A DNA stretch of 64,000 nt from Massilia sp. erpn (GCF_024400215.1 NZ_CP053748.1:1364001-1428000); one strand, 5' to 3'; shown: positions 15,946 to 25,516, counted from the first letter of the stretch. Program-made: numbers and translations. Notes: generated by a model from the letters alone, not told the origin.

Positions 15946-17934
15946 TCAGCGGCTGCCGAACGATGTCTCCTGCTGCTCCGCTTCAGTGTAGCCCTTGGGC
16001 AGCACCACGCCCAGCCGCGTTTTCAGCGACTGCGGCTTGCCGTCGAACAGGGCGGCGTAGTAGGTGGCGTTGGTCATCACATTCTTCACATAGGTCCGCG
16101 TTTCCACATACGGAATCGATTCGATGAACACGGCGCTGTCCATCGGTTTCGTCAGCGTGCCGCGCCAGGTGCGCAAGCGGCCCGGCCCGGCGTTATAGGC
16201 GGCGGTCGCCAGCACCTGGGAACCGTCCATATTGCCCAGCACCATATTCATGTAATTGGCGCCGAGCAGGATATTGGTGCGCACATCGGTCAGCATGTCC
16301 TGCACGAAATCGGTGAGGCCGATCTTCTTGGCGACCCAGCGCCCGGTCGAGGGCATCACCTGCATCAGGCCGGCCGCGCCCACATTCGATTGCGCATCCA
16401 TGATGAAGCGCGATTCCTGGCGGATCAGGCCATACACCCAGGCCCGGTCCAGGCCCAGGGTGCTGGTGGTGGGGCGCATGATGTCGTCATGCGGGGCCGG
16501 GTAACGGTGCGTATAGTCGGCCTGCACCCGCGTGCGTTCCGAGGTATAGACCATGCGGTCGAGGATATGGTTCTCGCGCGCGAATTCGGCGGCGGCGATC
16601 AGCTCGCGCTCGCTCATCTTGCGCAGCTCCCAGTTCCACTCGCGCATGCCTTCGAAGCGCAGGCGCAGGCTGAAGAACTTGAGCGCGCGCTGGAAGCCGG
16701 GATTGGCGCCCATGGCCGCCACTTCGGCCGGCGTGGGCGCGGCGCCCGGCGCCGGAATCGTCACCAGGCGGCCCAGTTCCTCGGCGGCCAGCAGACCATA
16801 GAAATTCTGCTGGTCGGCGATGCGGCCAAACAGCTGGGCCGCTTCCGGCGTGGCTTGCGCAGCGCCCGCCTCGGCCATCAGGGTACGCGCCTGCCAGTAA
16901 ATCCAGGTCGGATCGCTGCGCAGGCTGGGCGGCATGGCGGCGATGGTGGACTTCACCAGTTTCCAGTTGCCTTCACGCAGGGCGACGCGCGCCTTCCACT
17001 GCTGCTGGTCGAGCGAGAGCGGGGCATTGCCGGCCTTGCGCCAGTACTCGCCCGCTTCCGGCGCCAGCGCATATGAAGCTTGCAGAGCGATAGCGGCCCA
17101 GCCGGTCGCCGCTTCTTGCGGCGCCAGCTTGCCTTCGGCCTTGTGCAGGGCCAGTACCGCCAGCTTCAGGCTGGTCCGCGCGCCGCGCCCCAACGCGACG
17201 ATGAAGGTTTCATGCTCGGCCTTGCTGGCGCCCGGGCCTTTGGCCATGACGATCAGCGGCGTGTCGATCGCTTGCGCGATCTTCTTGTCGGAACCGTTGA
17301 GCAGCAGGATGGTGCGCCGGGCCGGGCCGGTGGCATTGCTCTCGCCGGCCAGCCGCACCTGGGTCCACAAATCGTTGGCATCGAACTGGTTGGCCTGGTA
17401 CAGCGAGGCGATCAGGGCGCCGCAGCCTTCGCCATAATACGGCGGATAAGTCAGCAGGCTGCGCGCCTCGCCCGCCACATTCTGGCCTTTCGCCAGGCGC
17501 GACAGCAGGGCATAGCATTTGACCTGGGTATCGTCGTTGAGCGCGAACTGCGGCTGCTGCTCGTCGAACAGGCGCCAGTCGCGCTTGCGGCCCAGTTCCA
17601 GCAGCCAATCGTTGCGCAGGCGGTCGGCGATGGCGCTGCCCTGGTAGCGCTGCAGGAATTCGCGGATCTCGGCCTCGCTGGCATCGCGCAAGCGCGGTTT
17701 CAGCCGATAATAGTCGACATAGGAAGGGATGGCGTAGGAACCGAGCTGGGCGGCATAAAATTCGACCTTGGCCGGATCTTCGCGCCGCACGGAGTCGCGC
17801 AGCAAGAGAAAGGCGTCATCATCTCTGCGGCTGCCGACGGCATCCTGGGCAAAGCTGGGGGCGGAGGTGGCGCAGGCCAGGAACAGGAACGCGCCGGCGA
17901 TCCATTTTGAACGGGAAATCAATGTACGACTCAC
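15946..17934 (-). CDS. slt: Soluble lytic murein transglycosylase
   Basis: A periplasmic Slt70-type enzyme that cleaves the MurNAc-GlcNAc bond of peptidoglycan to 1,6-anhydro products. The 662-residue protein has a signal peptide (to about residue 29, SFAQ), a long helical superhelix domain, and a C-terminal lysozyme-like domain. The catalytic Glu is in RQESRFIMDA near residue 507, with GAAGLMQVMPSTG and ATAAYNAGPGR downstream. The only available start is GTG (MSRTLISRSK), only 15 bases from the divergent folate gene, so each promoter must overlap the other's coding sequence or be distal. Confidence 0.95.
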   Translation of the reverse strand: MSRTLISRSKWIAGAFLFLACATSAPSFAQDAVGSRRDDDAFLLLRDSVRREDPAKVEFYAAQLGSYAIPSYVDYYRLKPRLRDASEAEIREFLQRYQGSAIADRLRNDWLLELGRKRDWRLFDEQQPQFALNDDTQVKCYALLSRLAKGQNVAGEARSLLTYPPYYGEGCGALIASLYQANQFDANDLWTQVRLAGESNATGPARRTILLLNGSDKKIAQAIDTPLIVMAKGPGASKAEHETFIVALGRGARTSLKLAVLALHKAEGKLAPQEAATGWAAIALQASYALAPEAGEYWRKAGNAPLSLDQQQWKARVALREGNWKLVKSTIAAMPPSLRSDPTWIYWQARTLMAEAGAAQATPEAAQLFGRIADQQNFYGLLAAEELGRLVTIPAPGAAPTPAEVAAMGANPGFQRALKFFSLRLRFEGMREWNWELRKMSERELIAAAEFARENHILDRMVYTSERTRVQADYTHRYPAPHDDIMRPTTSTLGLDRAWVYGLIRQESRFIMDAQSNVGAAGLMQVMPSTGRWVAKKIGLTDFVQDMLTDVRTNILLGANYMNMVLGNMDGSQVLATAAYNAGPGRLRTWRGTLTKPMDSAVFIESIPYVETRTYVKNVMTNATYYAALFDGKPQSLKTRLGVVLPKGYTEAEQQETSFGSR

Positions 17935-17949
17935 TATGTAATTCAGGAT

Positions 17950-18546
17950 ATGACCAGCCAGCTTAGAATACCACGCAACCCCGCCGAGCTACCAGCGTCG
18001 GGTCCGCAAAGCAAAGCCGATTTACGCCGCCAATTGCTGGCCGAACGGCGGTCCATCGACGCCGCGACGCGGGCGCAATGGGATGCCGACATCTGCCGCC
18101 ATATCGTGCAATGGTGGCAGGCCAATCCGGCCCACACTGTGGGCGTGTATTGGCCGCTGCGCGACGAGCCGGACCTGCACCCAGCGTATGCGGAACTGGC
18201 GCGGCTGGGCGCGCGCCTGCTGCTGCCGGTGGTGATACAGAAGGCCGCGCCGCTGGAATTCGCGGCGTGGCAGATGGGCGAGGCGATGGTGAAGGATGGC
18301 ATGGGGGTAGCGGTGCCGGCCGAGTTGCGCCTCGAAGCCTATCCGCCGGCGCTGCTGGTGCCCTGCCTGGGCTATAACAGCGGCGGCTTCCGCCTCGGCT
18401 ATGGCGGCGGATTTTATGACCGGACGCTGGCGCAGGCGCCGCGTCCGGCCACGGTGGGCATCGCCTATTCCTGTCTGGCGGCGGAATTCGGCAGCGATAA
18501 CCACGATATTGCCCTGGACCGCATCATTACCGAGGTCCAGCCTTAG
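17950..18546 (+). CDS. ygfA: 5-formyltetrahydrofolate cyclo-ligase
   Basis: ATP-dependent conversion of 5-formyl-THF to 5,10-methenyl-THF, feeding the same one-carbon pool as metF. The 198-residue protein shows the basic N-terminal KADLRRQLLAERRSI, the substrate-site strand WPLRDEPDL, and the signature LVPCLGYNSGGFRLGYGGGF ahead of YDRTLA. It is divergent from slt and convergent with metF, leaving 15 bases to each. Confidence 0.95.
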   Translation: MTSQLRIPRNPAELPASGPQSKADLRRQLLAERRSIDAATRAQWDADICRHIVQWWQANPAHTVGVYWPLRDEPDLHPAYAELARLGARLLLPVVIQKAAPLEFAAWQMGEAMVKDGMGVAVPAELRLEAYPPALLVPCLGYNSGGFRLGYGGGFYDRTLAQAPRPATVGIAYSCLAAEFGSDNHDIALDRIITEVQP

Positions 18547-18561
18547 TTCCGCAACCCGGCG

Positions 18562-19395
18562 TCAATCCTTGACCAGGCGCTGCCACAGTGCCGTGGTGGC
18601 GGCCGCCTGGTTCATCGAATAGAAGTGCAGGCCGGGCGCGCCGCCCTGCAGCAGGCGTTCGCACAGCTGGGTGACCACATCCAGGCCGAACGCCTTGATC
18701 GAGGCGCTATCGTCGCCGAACGACGCCAGCTTCAGGCGCACCCAGCGCGGAATCTCGGCGCCGCACATATCGGAGAAGCGCATCAGCTGGGTGTAATTGG
18801 TGATCGGCATGATGCCGGCCACGATGGGCACCGTCACGCCCGCCTTCTGCGCCTGCTCGACGAACTGGAAATAGGCGTCGGCATTGTAGAAGTACTGGGT
18901 GATGGCGGCGTTCGCGCCCGCGTTCACCTTGCGCGCGAACGCTTGCAGATCGTCCTGCGGCGAACGCGCCTGCGGATGCACCTCGGGATAGGCCGCCACC
19001 TCGATATGGAACCAGTCGCCCGTTTCCTGGCGCACGAACTCGACCAGCTCGTTGGCGTAGCGGAACTCGCCCGCCGCACCATAGCCGCTCGGCAGGTCGC
19101 CGCGCAGGGCCACCAGGCGCTTGATGCCGTGCGACTTGTATTCGCTCAGGATGGCGCGGATCGATTCGCGCGTGCCGCCGACGCAGGACAGGTGGGGTGC
19201 GGCTTCTTCGCCGGCCGCCATGATTTCCAGCACGGTGTCGAGCGTGCCGCGCTGGGTGCTGCCGCCGGCGCCAAAGGTCACGGAAAAATACTTGGGATGC
19301 AGCTCGGACAGCTTGGCGCGCGTGGCGCGCAGCTTTTCCGCCCCTTCCGCCGTCTTGGGCGGAAAGAATTCGATACTGAAGTTATGACTTGCCAT
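18562..19395 (-). CDS. metF: Methylenetetrahydrofolate reductase
   Basis: FAD enzyme that reduces 5,10-methylene-THF to 5-methyl-THF, the methyl donor for methionine synthesis. The 277-residue protein begins MASHNFSIEFFPPK, the family's N-terminal strand with its catalytic Glu. It contains SVTFGAGGSTQRGT, RGDLPSG and the FAD-binding AITQYFYNADAYF. The gene overlaps the end of the small membrane protein gene upstream by 14 bases and is in the same transcriptional direction as ahcY, matching a methyl-cycle cluster. Confidence 0.96.
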   Translation of the reverse strand: MASHNFSIEFFPPKTAEGAEKLRATRAKLSELHPKYFSVTFGAGGSTQRGTLDTVLEIMAAGEEAAPHLSCVGGTRESIRAILSEYKSHGIKRLVALRGDLPSGYGAAGEFRYANELVEFVRQETGDWFHIEVAAYPEVHPQARSPQDDLQAFARKVNAGANAAITQYFYNADAYFQFVEQAQKAGVTVPIVAGIMPITNYTQLMRFSDMCGAEIPRWVRLKLASFGDDSASIKAFGLDVVTQLCERLLQGGAPGLHFYSMNQAAATTALWQRLVKD

Positions 19396-19738
19396 CGTTG
19401 TCTTTCAACAATAAGGTGGACAAGGCCCAGGAGATGATGCTGTACAGCAGCGCGCCGCCAATGGCCGACCAGAAACTATCGACATGGAAACCGCTCACCA
19501 CTTTGGCCACCAGCCAGAACATCAGGCCATTGATGACAAAGATGAACAGGCCGAGCGAGAGCACGGTAACGGGCAGGGTCAGCAGCAGGAGCAGCGGACG
19601 GATCAGGGTATTCACCAGGCCCAGCAAAAGGGCTGCAACCAGGGCGGCGCCAATGCTTGTGACATCGACGGAATGCATGAGGTAAGGCACGGCAAACAGG
19701 GCCGCGGCATTGATTAACCAGGTCAGGACCAGACGCAT
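19382..19738 (-). CDS. Phage holin family 4-type small membrane protein
   Basis: A 118-residue, four-helix inner-membrane protein of the YvlD/holin-4 superfamily (VNTLIRPLLLLLTLPVTVL, then FVINGLMFWLVAKVV). Despite the family name, no phage genes are near. In betaproteobacteria it is often found beside metF and ahcY. The function is not established. The end overlaps metF by 14 bases, so the two are co-transcribed. Confidence 0.88.
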   Translation of the reverse strand: MRLVLTWLINAAALFAVPYLMHSVDVTSIGAALVAALLLGLVNTLIRPLLLLLTLPVTVLSLGLFIFVINGLMFWLVAKVVSGFHVDSFWSAIGGALLYSIISWALSTLLLKDNDGKS

Positions 19739-19759
19739 GAATGAAAGCCTCGCAGCGGA

Positions 19760-19792
19760 TAAAAAAAGAGCCGGCCGCAGGGACCGGCTCTT
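19760..19792 (-). terminator. Intrinsic terminator after ahcY
   Basis: On the minus strand an 8-bp stem AGAGCCGG/CCGGCTCT (19784-19791 with 19767-19774) is followed by a T-run. It lies just after the ahcY stop, so the holin-like gene and metF need read-through or another promoter. Confidence 0.85.
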
Positions 19793-19801
19793 CCTTACTG
19801 A

Positions 19802-21229
19802 TTAATAACGGTAGTGCTCCGGCTTGTACGGGCCTGCCACTTGCACATTGATGTAGGCGGCCTGCTCGTCGGTCAGCGTGGTCAGCTGGGCGTTCAGCTT
19901 TTTCAGCTGCAGGCGGGCGACCTTCTCATCCAGGTGTTTCGGCAGGGTGTAGACGCCGACCGGGTACGCCTTGGTGTTGGCGAACAGCTCGATCTGGGCG
20001 ATGGTCTGGTTGGCGAAGGACGAGCTCATCACATACGATGGGTGGCCGGTGCCGCAACCCAGGTTGACCAGGCGGCCTTCGGCCAGCAGGATGATGCGCT
20101 TGCCGTCCGGGAAGATCACGTGGTCGACTTGCGGCTTGATGTTTTCCCAGGTGTATTTCTTCAGCGCAGCGACGTCGATTTCGTTGTCGAAGTGGCCGAT
20201 ATTGCAGACGATGGCCTGGTCCTTCATGCGCAGCATATGCTGTTCGGTCAGGATATGGTAGTTGCCGGTGCAGGTGACGAAGATGTCGCCGTGTTCGGCG
20301 GCGTATTCCATGGTCACCACGCGGTAGCCTTCCATCGCGGCCTGCAGGGCGCAGATCGGGTCGATCTCGGTCACCCACACTTGCGCCGACAGGGCGCGCA
20401 TGGCTTGCGCCGAACCCTTGCCCACGTCGCCGTAACCGGCGATGACGGCGATCTTGCCGGCCACCATCACGTCGGTGGCGCGCTTGATGCCATCGACCAG
20501 CGATTCGCGGCAGCCGTACAGATTGTCGAACTTGGACTTGGTGACGGAATCGTTGACGTTAATGGCCGGGAAGGCCAGCTTGCCTTCCTTGTGCATCTGG
20601 TACAGGCGGTGCACGCCGGTGGTGGTTTCCTCGGTCACGCCCAGGATGTGCGGCAGGCGCTTGGAGTACCAGGTGGCATCCTTGGCCAGGTGGGCCTTGA
20701 TCGAGTTGAACAGGCAGATTTCCTCTTCCGAACCTGGATTGTCCAGCACGGAGAGGTCTTTCTCGGCACGCGCGCCCAGGTGCAGCAGCAGGGTGGCGTC
20801 GCCGCCGTCATCCAGGATCATGTTCGAGTACACGGCATTGCCGGCGGCGTCGTTCGGCCACTCGAAGATGCGGTGGGTGTATTCCCAGTAGTCGTCCAGG
20901 GTTTCGCCCTTGACGGCGAAGACCGGGGTGCCGACGGCGGCGATGGCGGCGGCGGCGTGGTCCTGGGTCGAGTAGATATTGCAGGACGCCCAGCGCACTT
21001 GCGCGCCCAGCGCTTCCAGCGTGCGGATCAGCACGGCGGTCTGGATGGTCATGTGCAGCGAGCCGGTGATGCGCGCGCCTTTCAGCGTCTGGGCCGCCGC
21101 GAACTCTTCGCGGATGGCCATCAGGCCCGGCATTTCGGTTTCGGCGATCTTGATTTCTTTTTCGCCCCAGGCGGCGAGGCCGATGTCGGCGATGATGTAA
21201 TCTTGGGAAGCTTTGAGTGCGGCGTTCAT
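19802..21229 (-). CDS. ahcY: Adenosylhomocysteinase
   Basis: NAD-dependent hydrolysis of S-adenosylhomocysteine to homocysteine and adenosine, relieving product inhibition of methyltransferases. The 475-residue protein begins [20 protein letters not shown] and has an AGGAGGG ribosome-binding site. The Rossmann motif [13 protein letters not shown] lies near residue 265, and the C-terminus ends KPEHYRY, the family's conserved Lys-Tyr tail that caps the neighbouring NAD site. A longer in-frame reading to 21346 runs through the riboswitch and is not the true start. Confidence 0.98.
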   Translation of the reverse strand: MNAALKASQDYIIADIGLAAWGEKEIKIAETEMPGLMAIREEFAAAQTLKGARITGSLHMTIQTAVLIRTLEALGAQVRWASCNIYSTQDHAAAAIAAVGTPVFAVKGETLDDYWEYTHRIFEWPNDAAGNAVYSNMILDDGGDATLLLHLGARAEKDLSVLDNPGSEEEICLFNSIKAHLAKDATWYSKRLPHILGVTEETTTGVHRLYQMHKEGKLAFPAINVNDSVTKSKFDNLYGCRESLVDGIKRATDVMVAGKIAVIAGYGDVGKGSAQAMRALSAQVWVTEIDPICALQAAMEGYRVVTMEYAAEHGDIFVTCTGNYHILTEQHMLRMKDQAIVCNIGHFDNEIDVAALKKYTWENIKPQVDHVIFPDGKRIILLAEGRLVNLGCGTGHPSYVMSSSFANQTIAQIELFANTKAYPVGVYTLPKHLDEKVARLQLKKLNAQLTTLTDEQAAYINVQVAGPYKPEHYRY

Positions 21230-21257
21230 CACGCCCTCCTTTCGTGTTGAAAAAAGT

Positions 21258-21327
21258 AACGTGAGCGCGGTTGCAGAAGTATCCGAGCCTGGCGAATCGG
21301 GCGATTCGTCGCAACGCTCCTCGGAGA
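21258..21327 (-). ncRNA. S-adenosylhomocysteine (SAH) riboswitch
   Basis: Read on the minus strand, the leader contains CCGAGGAGCGTTGC, then CCAGGCTCGG, then CAACCGCGCTCA. This is the core order of the SAH riboswitch family seen in Ralstonia and related bacteria. The P1 arms CCGAG (21320-21324) and CTCGG (21283-21287) pair perfectly, and GAGCGTTGC is complementary to the downstream GCAA and CGCTC, giving the expected pseudoknot. The family switches expression on when SAH binds. It ends about 15 bases before the ahcY ribosome-binding site. Confidence 0.93.
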
Positions 21328-21333
21328 ACATGC

Positions 21334-21342
21334 ATTGTAGCA
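21334..21342 (-). promoter_or_regulatory. Extended -10 promoter of ahcY
   Basis: TGCTACAAT on the minus strand is an extended -10. It places the transcription start near 21327, exactly at the 5' edge of the riboswitch. The -35 is poor, as is common with extended -10 promoters. Confidence 0.65.
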
Positions 21343-21388
21343 TCAATCCTCCGGGCGCCAGGCATTTTGATGACGGCGCGTAAACGAC

Positions 21389-21414
21389 AAAACCGGGGAC
21401 GCGTCCCCGGTTTT
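21389..21414 (-). terminator. Intrinsic terminator after metK
   Basis: A perfect 12-bp dyad (21389-21400 with 21403-21414) with AAAA and TTTT at its ends. It lies 19 bases past the metK stop and insulates the ahcY promoter from metK read-through. Its symmetry allows action in both directions. Confidence 0.9.
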
Positions 21415-21432
21415 GCTAGGCGGCAGGCAAGC

Positions 21433-22599
21433 TTATTTCAGGCCGGCGGCGGCGCGCAGGACGGCGATCTTGTCGGTGCGCTCCCAGGTGAATTCCGGCT
21501 CTTCGCGGCCGAAGTGGCCGTAAGCGGCGGTCTTGGCGTAGATCGGGCGCAGCAGGTCGAGCATCTGCACGATGCCTTTCGGACGCAGGTCGAAGTGGTC
21601 GTTGACCAGGGCGGCGATCTGCTCGTCCGGGATCACGCCCGTGCCTTCGGTGTAGACCGTGATATTGATCGGACGCGCCACACCGATGGCGTAGCTGACC
21701 TGCACCTGGCACTGGCGCGCCAGGCCGGCGGCGACGATGTTCTTGGCCACGTAGCGGGCGGCGTAAGCGGCGGAACGGTCCACTTTGGACGGGTCTTTGC
21801 CGGAGAAGGCGCCACCGCCGTGCGGCGCGGCGCCGCCGTAGGTGTCGACGATGATCTTGCGGCCGGTCAGGCCGCAGTCGCCCTGCGGACCGCCGATGAC
21901 GAAGCGGCCGGTCGGGTTGACCAGGAATTTGGTGTCCTTCAGCCATTCGCTCGGCAGCACCGGCTTGATGATTTCCTCGATCACGGCTTCTTCGATCTGG
22001 CCGTGGGCGATGTCCGGCGCGTGCTGGGTGGACAGCACCACGGTGTCAACCGCCACCGGGCGGCCGTCGACATAGCGCAGCGTGACTTGCGATTTGGCAT
22101 CCGGACGCAGCCATGGCAGGCGGCCATCCTTGCGCAGCTGGGATTGGCGCTCGACCAGGCGGTGCGAGTAATAGATGGCGGCCGGCATCAGTTCCGGAGT
22201 TTCGTCGCAGGCGTAGCCGAACATCAGGCCCTGGTCGCCGGCGCCCTGGTCAAGATCGAGGCCGGCGCCTTCATCCACGCCCTGGGCGATGTCGGGCGAC
22301 TGCTTGTCATAGCAGACCATCACGGCGCAGCCCTTGTAATCGATGCCGTAGTCGGTGTTGTCGTAGCCGATGCGCTTGATGGTTTCGCGCGCAACTTGAA
22401 TATAATCCACGTTGGCATGCGTGGTAATTTCGCCGGCCAGCACCACCAGACCGGTGTTGCACAGGGTTTCGGCGGCAACGCGCGCTTTCGGATCCTGGGT
22501 CAGGATCGCATCGAGGATGGCGTCGGAAATCTGGTCGGCAACCTTGTCGGGATGGCCTTCAGATACGGACTCAGAGGTAAACAGATAATGATTAGACAT
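21433..22599 (-). CDS. metK: S-adenosylmethionine synthetase
   Basis: Makes SAM from methionine and ATP. The 388-residue protein begins [19 protein letters not shown], with the ATP-binding GHPDK at residues 15-19. It contains the second signature [16 protein letters not shown] and ends in a typical C-terminus. The start at 22599 is preferred to an upstream in-frame ATG because it matches the family N-terminus and follows a GGAG. A hairpin-bearing leader lies upstream. Confidence 0.98.
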   Translation of the reverse strand: MSNHYLFTSESVSEGHPDKVADQISDAILDAILTQDPKARVAAETLCNTGLVVLAGEITTHANVDYIQVARETIKRIGYDNTDYGIDYKGCAVMVCYDKQSPDIAQGVDEGAGLDLDQGAGDQGLMFGYACDETPELMPAAIYYSHRLVERQSQLRKDGRLPWLRPDAKSQVTLRYVDGRPVAVDTVVLSTQHAPDIAHGQIEEAVIEEIIKPVLPSEWLKDTKFLVNPTGRFVIGGPQGDCGLTGRKIIVDTYGGAAPHGGGAFSGKDPSKVDRSAAYAARYVAKNIVAAGLARQCQVQVSYAIGVARPINITVYTEGTGVIPDEQIAALVNDHFDLRPKGIVQMLDLLRPIYAKTAAYGHFGREEPEFTWERTDKIAVLRAAAGLK

Positions 22600-22793
22600 A
22601 CACAAACTCCAAAAGATTGATACAAACAATGAGGTCGCATCACCTTTCGGGCCTGCGACGCTTTAGCGATATTTTTATTCCGCTTCGCAAGTTGTCTGAT
22701 TAACTCAGCGGCTACTTCTAACGTGGTATTTTACGCTTCTTCAAAAATTTTTGGCTAGAGACAACGCGAAGTTGTCGATATTACACTATTCCA
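22600..22793. promoter_or_regulatory. metK/acyltransferase divergent region with structured metK leader
   Basis: Contains three dyads. On the metK side is a 6-bp stem GTCGCA (22634-22639)/TGCGAC (22654-22659) enclosing a small CC/GG inner helix. It abuts a second short hairpin CGCTTTAGCG (22659-22668). Near the acyltransferase gene, GACAAC (22760-22765) and GTTGTC (22771-22776) form a dyad. The sequence AGTTGTC recurs at 22690-22696. The metK leader does not match a SAM riboswitch class I can recall. Confidence 0.45.
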
Positions 22794-23648
22794 ATGCTGG
22801 TACAAATCTTTCGTTTCTTTTCCGTCTTCCCCCTGCCCGTGCTGCACGTCCTGGGCAGCGCGCTGGGCTGGCTGGTCTTCCTGCTCTCCCCGTCTTACCG
22901 CAAGCGCATGCGCGCCAATATGCGCCAGGCCAAGATGGGTGCCCACCTGCCGCAGGCGGTCGCCGAGGCCGGCAAAGCCATCGCCGAACTGCCCTTCATC
23001 TGGTGCGCCGATCCGGCCCGCGTCTCGCGCCACGCCAGCATGGAAAACTGGGAATTGGTGCAGCAGACGCTGGACGCCGGGCGCGGCATCGTCTTCCTCA
23101 CCCCGCACCTGGGCTGCTTTGAAATCGTGGCCCAGGAAATCGCGCTGCGCCAGGAATTGATGGTGATGTACCGGCCGCCGAAGAAAGCGGCGATGAAGCC
23201 GCTGATCGAGGGCGCGCGCGCGCGCAAAAACCTGCTGCTGGCGCCGGCCAATATGGGCGGCGTGCGCATGCTGGCCAAATTCCTCAAGAAGGGCCAGCCC
23301 ATCGGCCTGCTGCCCGACCAGGTGCCGCAGGAAGGCGATGGCGTGTGGGCCGACTTCTTCGGCCGCAGCGCCTACACCATGACCCTGCCGGCCAAGCTGG
23401 CCCAACTGGGCGATGCGGTGGTCATCATCACCTATGCCGAGCGCCTGTCCTTCGGCCGCGGCTATGTGGTGCGCTTCGTGCCGTTTGCCGGCTCACTGGA
23501 AGGCGACTCGGCGGCCCAGGCGCGCGCCATCAATGCCGCCATGGAAGAACTGATCCAGCGCAGCCCGGCCCAGTATTACTGGAGCTATAACCGCTACAAG
23601 GTGCCGGCCGGCGTCGCCGCCCCGTCCGCTTCGCAGGAGGCCGCATGA
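22794..23648 (+). CDS. LpxL/HtrB-type lysophospholipid (lipid A) acyltransferase
   Basis: An inner-membrane acyltransferase of the LpxL/LpxM family, which adds secondary acyl chains to lipid A. The 284-residue protein has an N-terminal hydrophobic anchor (FPLPVLHVLGSALGWLVFLL). The catalytic HxxxxE is HLGCFE at residues 105-110, and MYRPPKK and GLLPDQVPQEGDGVW form the conserved acceptor-site blocks. The next gene is a paralogue starting four bases before its stop. Which of the two adds the first chain cannot be told from sequence. Confidence 0.92.
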   Translation: MLVQIFRFFSVFPLPVLHVLGSALGWLVFLLSPSYRKRMRANMRQAKMGAHLPQAVAEAGKAIAELPFIWCADPARVSRHASMENWELVQQTLDAGRGIVFLTPHLGCFEIVAQEIALRQELMVMYRPPKKAAMKPLIEGARARKNLLLAPANMGGVRMLAKFLKKGQPIGLLPDQVPQEGDGVWADFFGRSAYTMTLPAKLAQLGDAVVIITYAERLSFGRGYVVRFVPFAGSLEGDSAAQARAINAAMEELIQRSPAQYYWSYNRYKVPAGVAAPSASQEAA

Positions 23649-24526
23649 AACTCTTGCTTGGCTTGATGTGGCTGCTGCATTGGCTGCCCCTGCCCCTGCT
23701 CGGCCGTCTGGGCAATGCCATCGGCAGCCTGCTGTTCCGCGTGATGGGGCCGCGCCGCCGCATCGCGCTGACCAATCTGCGCCTGACCATGCCGGAACTG
23801 AGCGAAGCCGAGCGCGTGGCGCTGGCGCGGCGCCACTTCCAGGCTTATTCGCGCAGCGTGCTGGAGCGTTCCATCCTGTGGTGGGCGCCCGAAGCGCGCC
23901 TCAAGCGCCTGATCCGCATCGACCCGATGGGCGAGATTCCGGTGGCGGCGATGACGGAAAAGCCGACCGTGCTGCTGTGCCCGCATTTCGTCTGCCTGGA
24001 TGTGGCGGGCGCCGCGATCGCCATGGAAACGAGCGCATCGTCGATGTACTCCCAGCAAAAAAACGATACTTTCGACGAAGTACTGCGCGCCGGCCGCGCC
24101 CGCTTCAAGCCGGTGCGCCTGTTCACGCGGCAGGACGGCATCAAGCCGATTCTGCGCGCCTTGCGCGAACATCTGCCCTATTTCATGCTGCCGGACATGG
24201 ATTTCGGCGCCAAAGACGCCGAGTTCGTGCCCTTCTTCGGCATTCCGGCGGCCACCTTGACGGCCACGGCGCGCATCGCCGCCGCCACCGGCGCCCAGGT
24301 GATGCCGGTGATCTGCACCTTCCTGCCGGATTACCAGGGCTATCGCGTCAAATTCTATCCAGTGTGGGACAATTATCCCGGCACCGATATGGTGGCCGCG
24401 ACGCGCCGCATGAACCAGTTCATCGAAGAGCGCGTGCGCGAATACCCGGAACAATATTTCTGGACGCATAAGCGCTTCAAGACGCGTCCCGATGGCGAAC
24501 CGTCCTTCTATACGAACCCACGATGA
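23645..24526 (+). CDS. Second LpxL/LpxM-type acyltransferase
   Basis: A 293-residue paralogue of the preceding gene, translationally coupled by an ATGA overlap. The catalytic motif is HFVCLD (His114, Asp119), so Asp replaces the Glu of the first enzyme; both forms occur in the superfamily. Other blocks are [30 protein letters not shown] and the C-terminal [12 protein letters not shown]. The N-terminus is a membrane anchor. Tandem pairs like this commonly add different secondary acyl chains to lipid A, which is my inference here. Confidence 0.92.
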   Translation: MKLLLGLMWLLHWLPLPLLGRLGNAIGSLLFRVMGPRRRIALTNLRLTMPELSEAERVALARRHFQAYSRSVLERSILWWAPEARLKRLIRIDPMGEIPVAAMTEKPTVLLCPHFVCLDVAGAAIAMETSASSMYSQQKNDTFDEVLRAGRARFKPVRLFTRQDGIKPILRALREHLPYFMLPDMDFGAKDAEFVPFFGIPAATLTATARIAAATGAQVMPVICTFLPDYQGYRVKFYPVWDNYPGTDMVAATRRMNQFIEERVREYPEQYFWTHKRFKTRPDGEPSFYTNPR

Positions 24527-25386
24527 AACTCAAATTCACCAAGATGCACGGCGCGGGCAATGACTTCATCGTCATCGACGCCATCAACCAGCACATCGAT
24601 TTCACCGCGGCCCAGTGGCAGGCACTGGCCGACCGCCGCTTCGGCATCGGCGCCGACCAGATCCTGGTGGTGGAAACAGCCAGCCAGCCCGGCTGCGACT
24701 TCCGCTACCGCATCTTCAACAACGATGGCGGTGAAGTCGAGCAATGCGGCAACGGCGCGCGCGCCTTCGTCAAATTCGTCGCCGAAAAAGGCTTGACCGG
24801 CAAGGCCCAGATCACGGTCGAAACCAAGGCCGGCATCATCTCGCCGCGCCTCGAAAGCGAAGGCAGCGTGACGGTCGACATGGGCGCGCCCGTGCTGGCG
24901 CCGGCCGCCATCCCCTTCGACGCCGACGGCCTGAACGGCCAGCCCGAAGGACGCGACACCCTGTGGCCGCTGCTGCTCGAACTCGGTGGCGAGCGCGAGC
25001 AGGTGCAAGTGTCGGTGGTGTCGATGGGCAACCCGCATGCCGTGCAAGTGGTGGCCGACGCCGACAGCGCCCCGGTCGAGCTGACCGGTCCCCTGATCGA
25101 ACACCACCCGCGCTTCCCCAAGCGCGTCAATGCCGGCTTCATGCAGCTGATGAGCCGCCAGCACATCAAGCTGCGCGTGTTTGAACGCGGCGCCGGCGAA
25201 ACCCTGGCCTGCGGCACGGGCGCCTGCGCCGCCGTGGTGGCCGGCATCCGGCGCGGCCTGCTCGACTCCCCGGTGCGCGTCGACGCCCGCGGCGGCCGCC
25301 TCTCAATCGCCTGGGCCGGCGAAGGCCAACCCGTCTACCTCACCGGCCCCGCCGTCACCGTCTTCGAAGGCGAAATCACCGTCTAA
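24523..25386 (+). CDS. dapF: Diaminopimelate epimerase
   Basis: Interconverts LL- and meso-diaminopimelate for lysine and peptidoglycan synthesis, without a cofactor. The 287-residue protein has the two catalytic cysteines in the duplicated folds: Cys75 in VEQCGNGAR and Cys230 in [11 protein letters not shown]. It begins [15 protein letters not shown], the family's N-terminal signature, and overlaps the preceding acyltransferase by ATGA. It is normally followed by DUF484 and xerC; here those lie almost 5 kb further on. Confidence 0.97.
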   Translation: MKLKFTKMHGAGNDFIVIDAINQHIDFTAAQWQALADRRFGIGADQILVVETASQPGCDFRYRIFNNDGGEVEQCGNGARAFVKFVAEKGLTGKAQITVETKAGIISPRLESEGSVTVDMGAPVLAPAAIPFDADGLNGQPEGRDTLWPLLLELGGEREQVQVSVVSMGNPHAVQVVADADSAPVELTGPLIEHHPRFPKRVNAGFMQLMSRQHIKLRVFERGAGETLACGTGACAAVVAGIRRGLLDSPVRVDARGGRLSIAWAGEGQPVYLTGPAVTVFEGEITV

Positions 25387-25411
25387 GGCACCCGAGCCGT
25401 TTGCGCCAAAT

Positions 25412-25516
25412 CAAACAATGTCCCACCCTGGTGTCAGGCACCAGCGTAGGACATTCTTTGATTTAGATCAGCAAATGTCCGCCCCTCGTGCCTGACACCA
25501 GGGTGGACATTGTTTG
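25412..25516. repeat. Palindromic repeat element between convergent genes
   Basis: Arms at 25412-25441 and 25488-25516 are complementary over 29 bases apart from one extra C in the left arm. Each contains GGTGTCAGGCAC and AATGTCC or its complement. Inside, a second nested pair GGACATT (25449-25455) and AATGTCC (25474-25480) repeats the outer motif. The element codes for nothing and lies between convergent dapF and the Sel1 gene, so it could also terminate transcription in both directions. It looks like a REP/MITE-class interspersed element. Confidence 0.8.

Noticed and set aside
19382..19738. Holin-family protein as evidence of a prophage.
   Set aside because: This family includes many chromosomal YvlD-like proteins, and no phage gene is near.
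21230..21346. An N-terminal extension of AhcY by 39 residues.
   Set aside because: The extra sequence is the SAH riboswitch; the internal ATG has a strong AGGAGGG and matches the family N-terminus.
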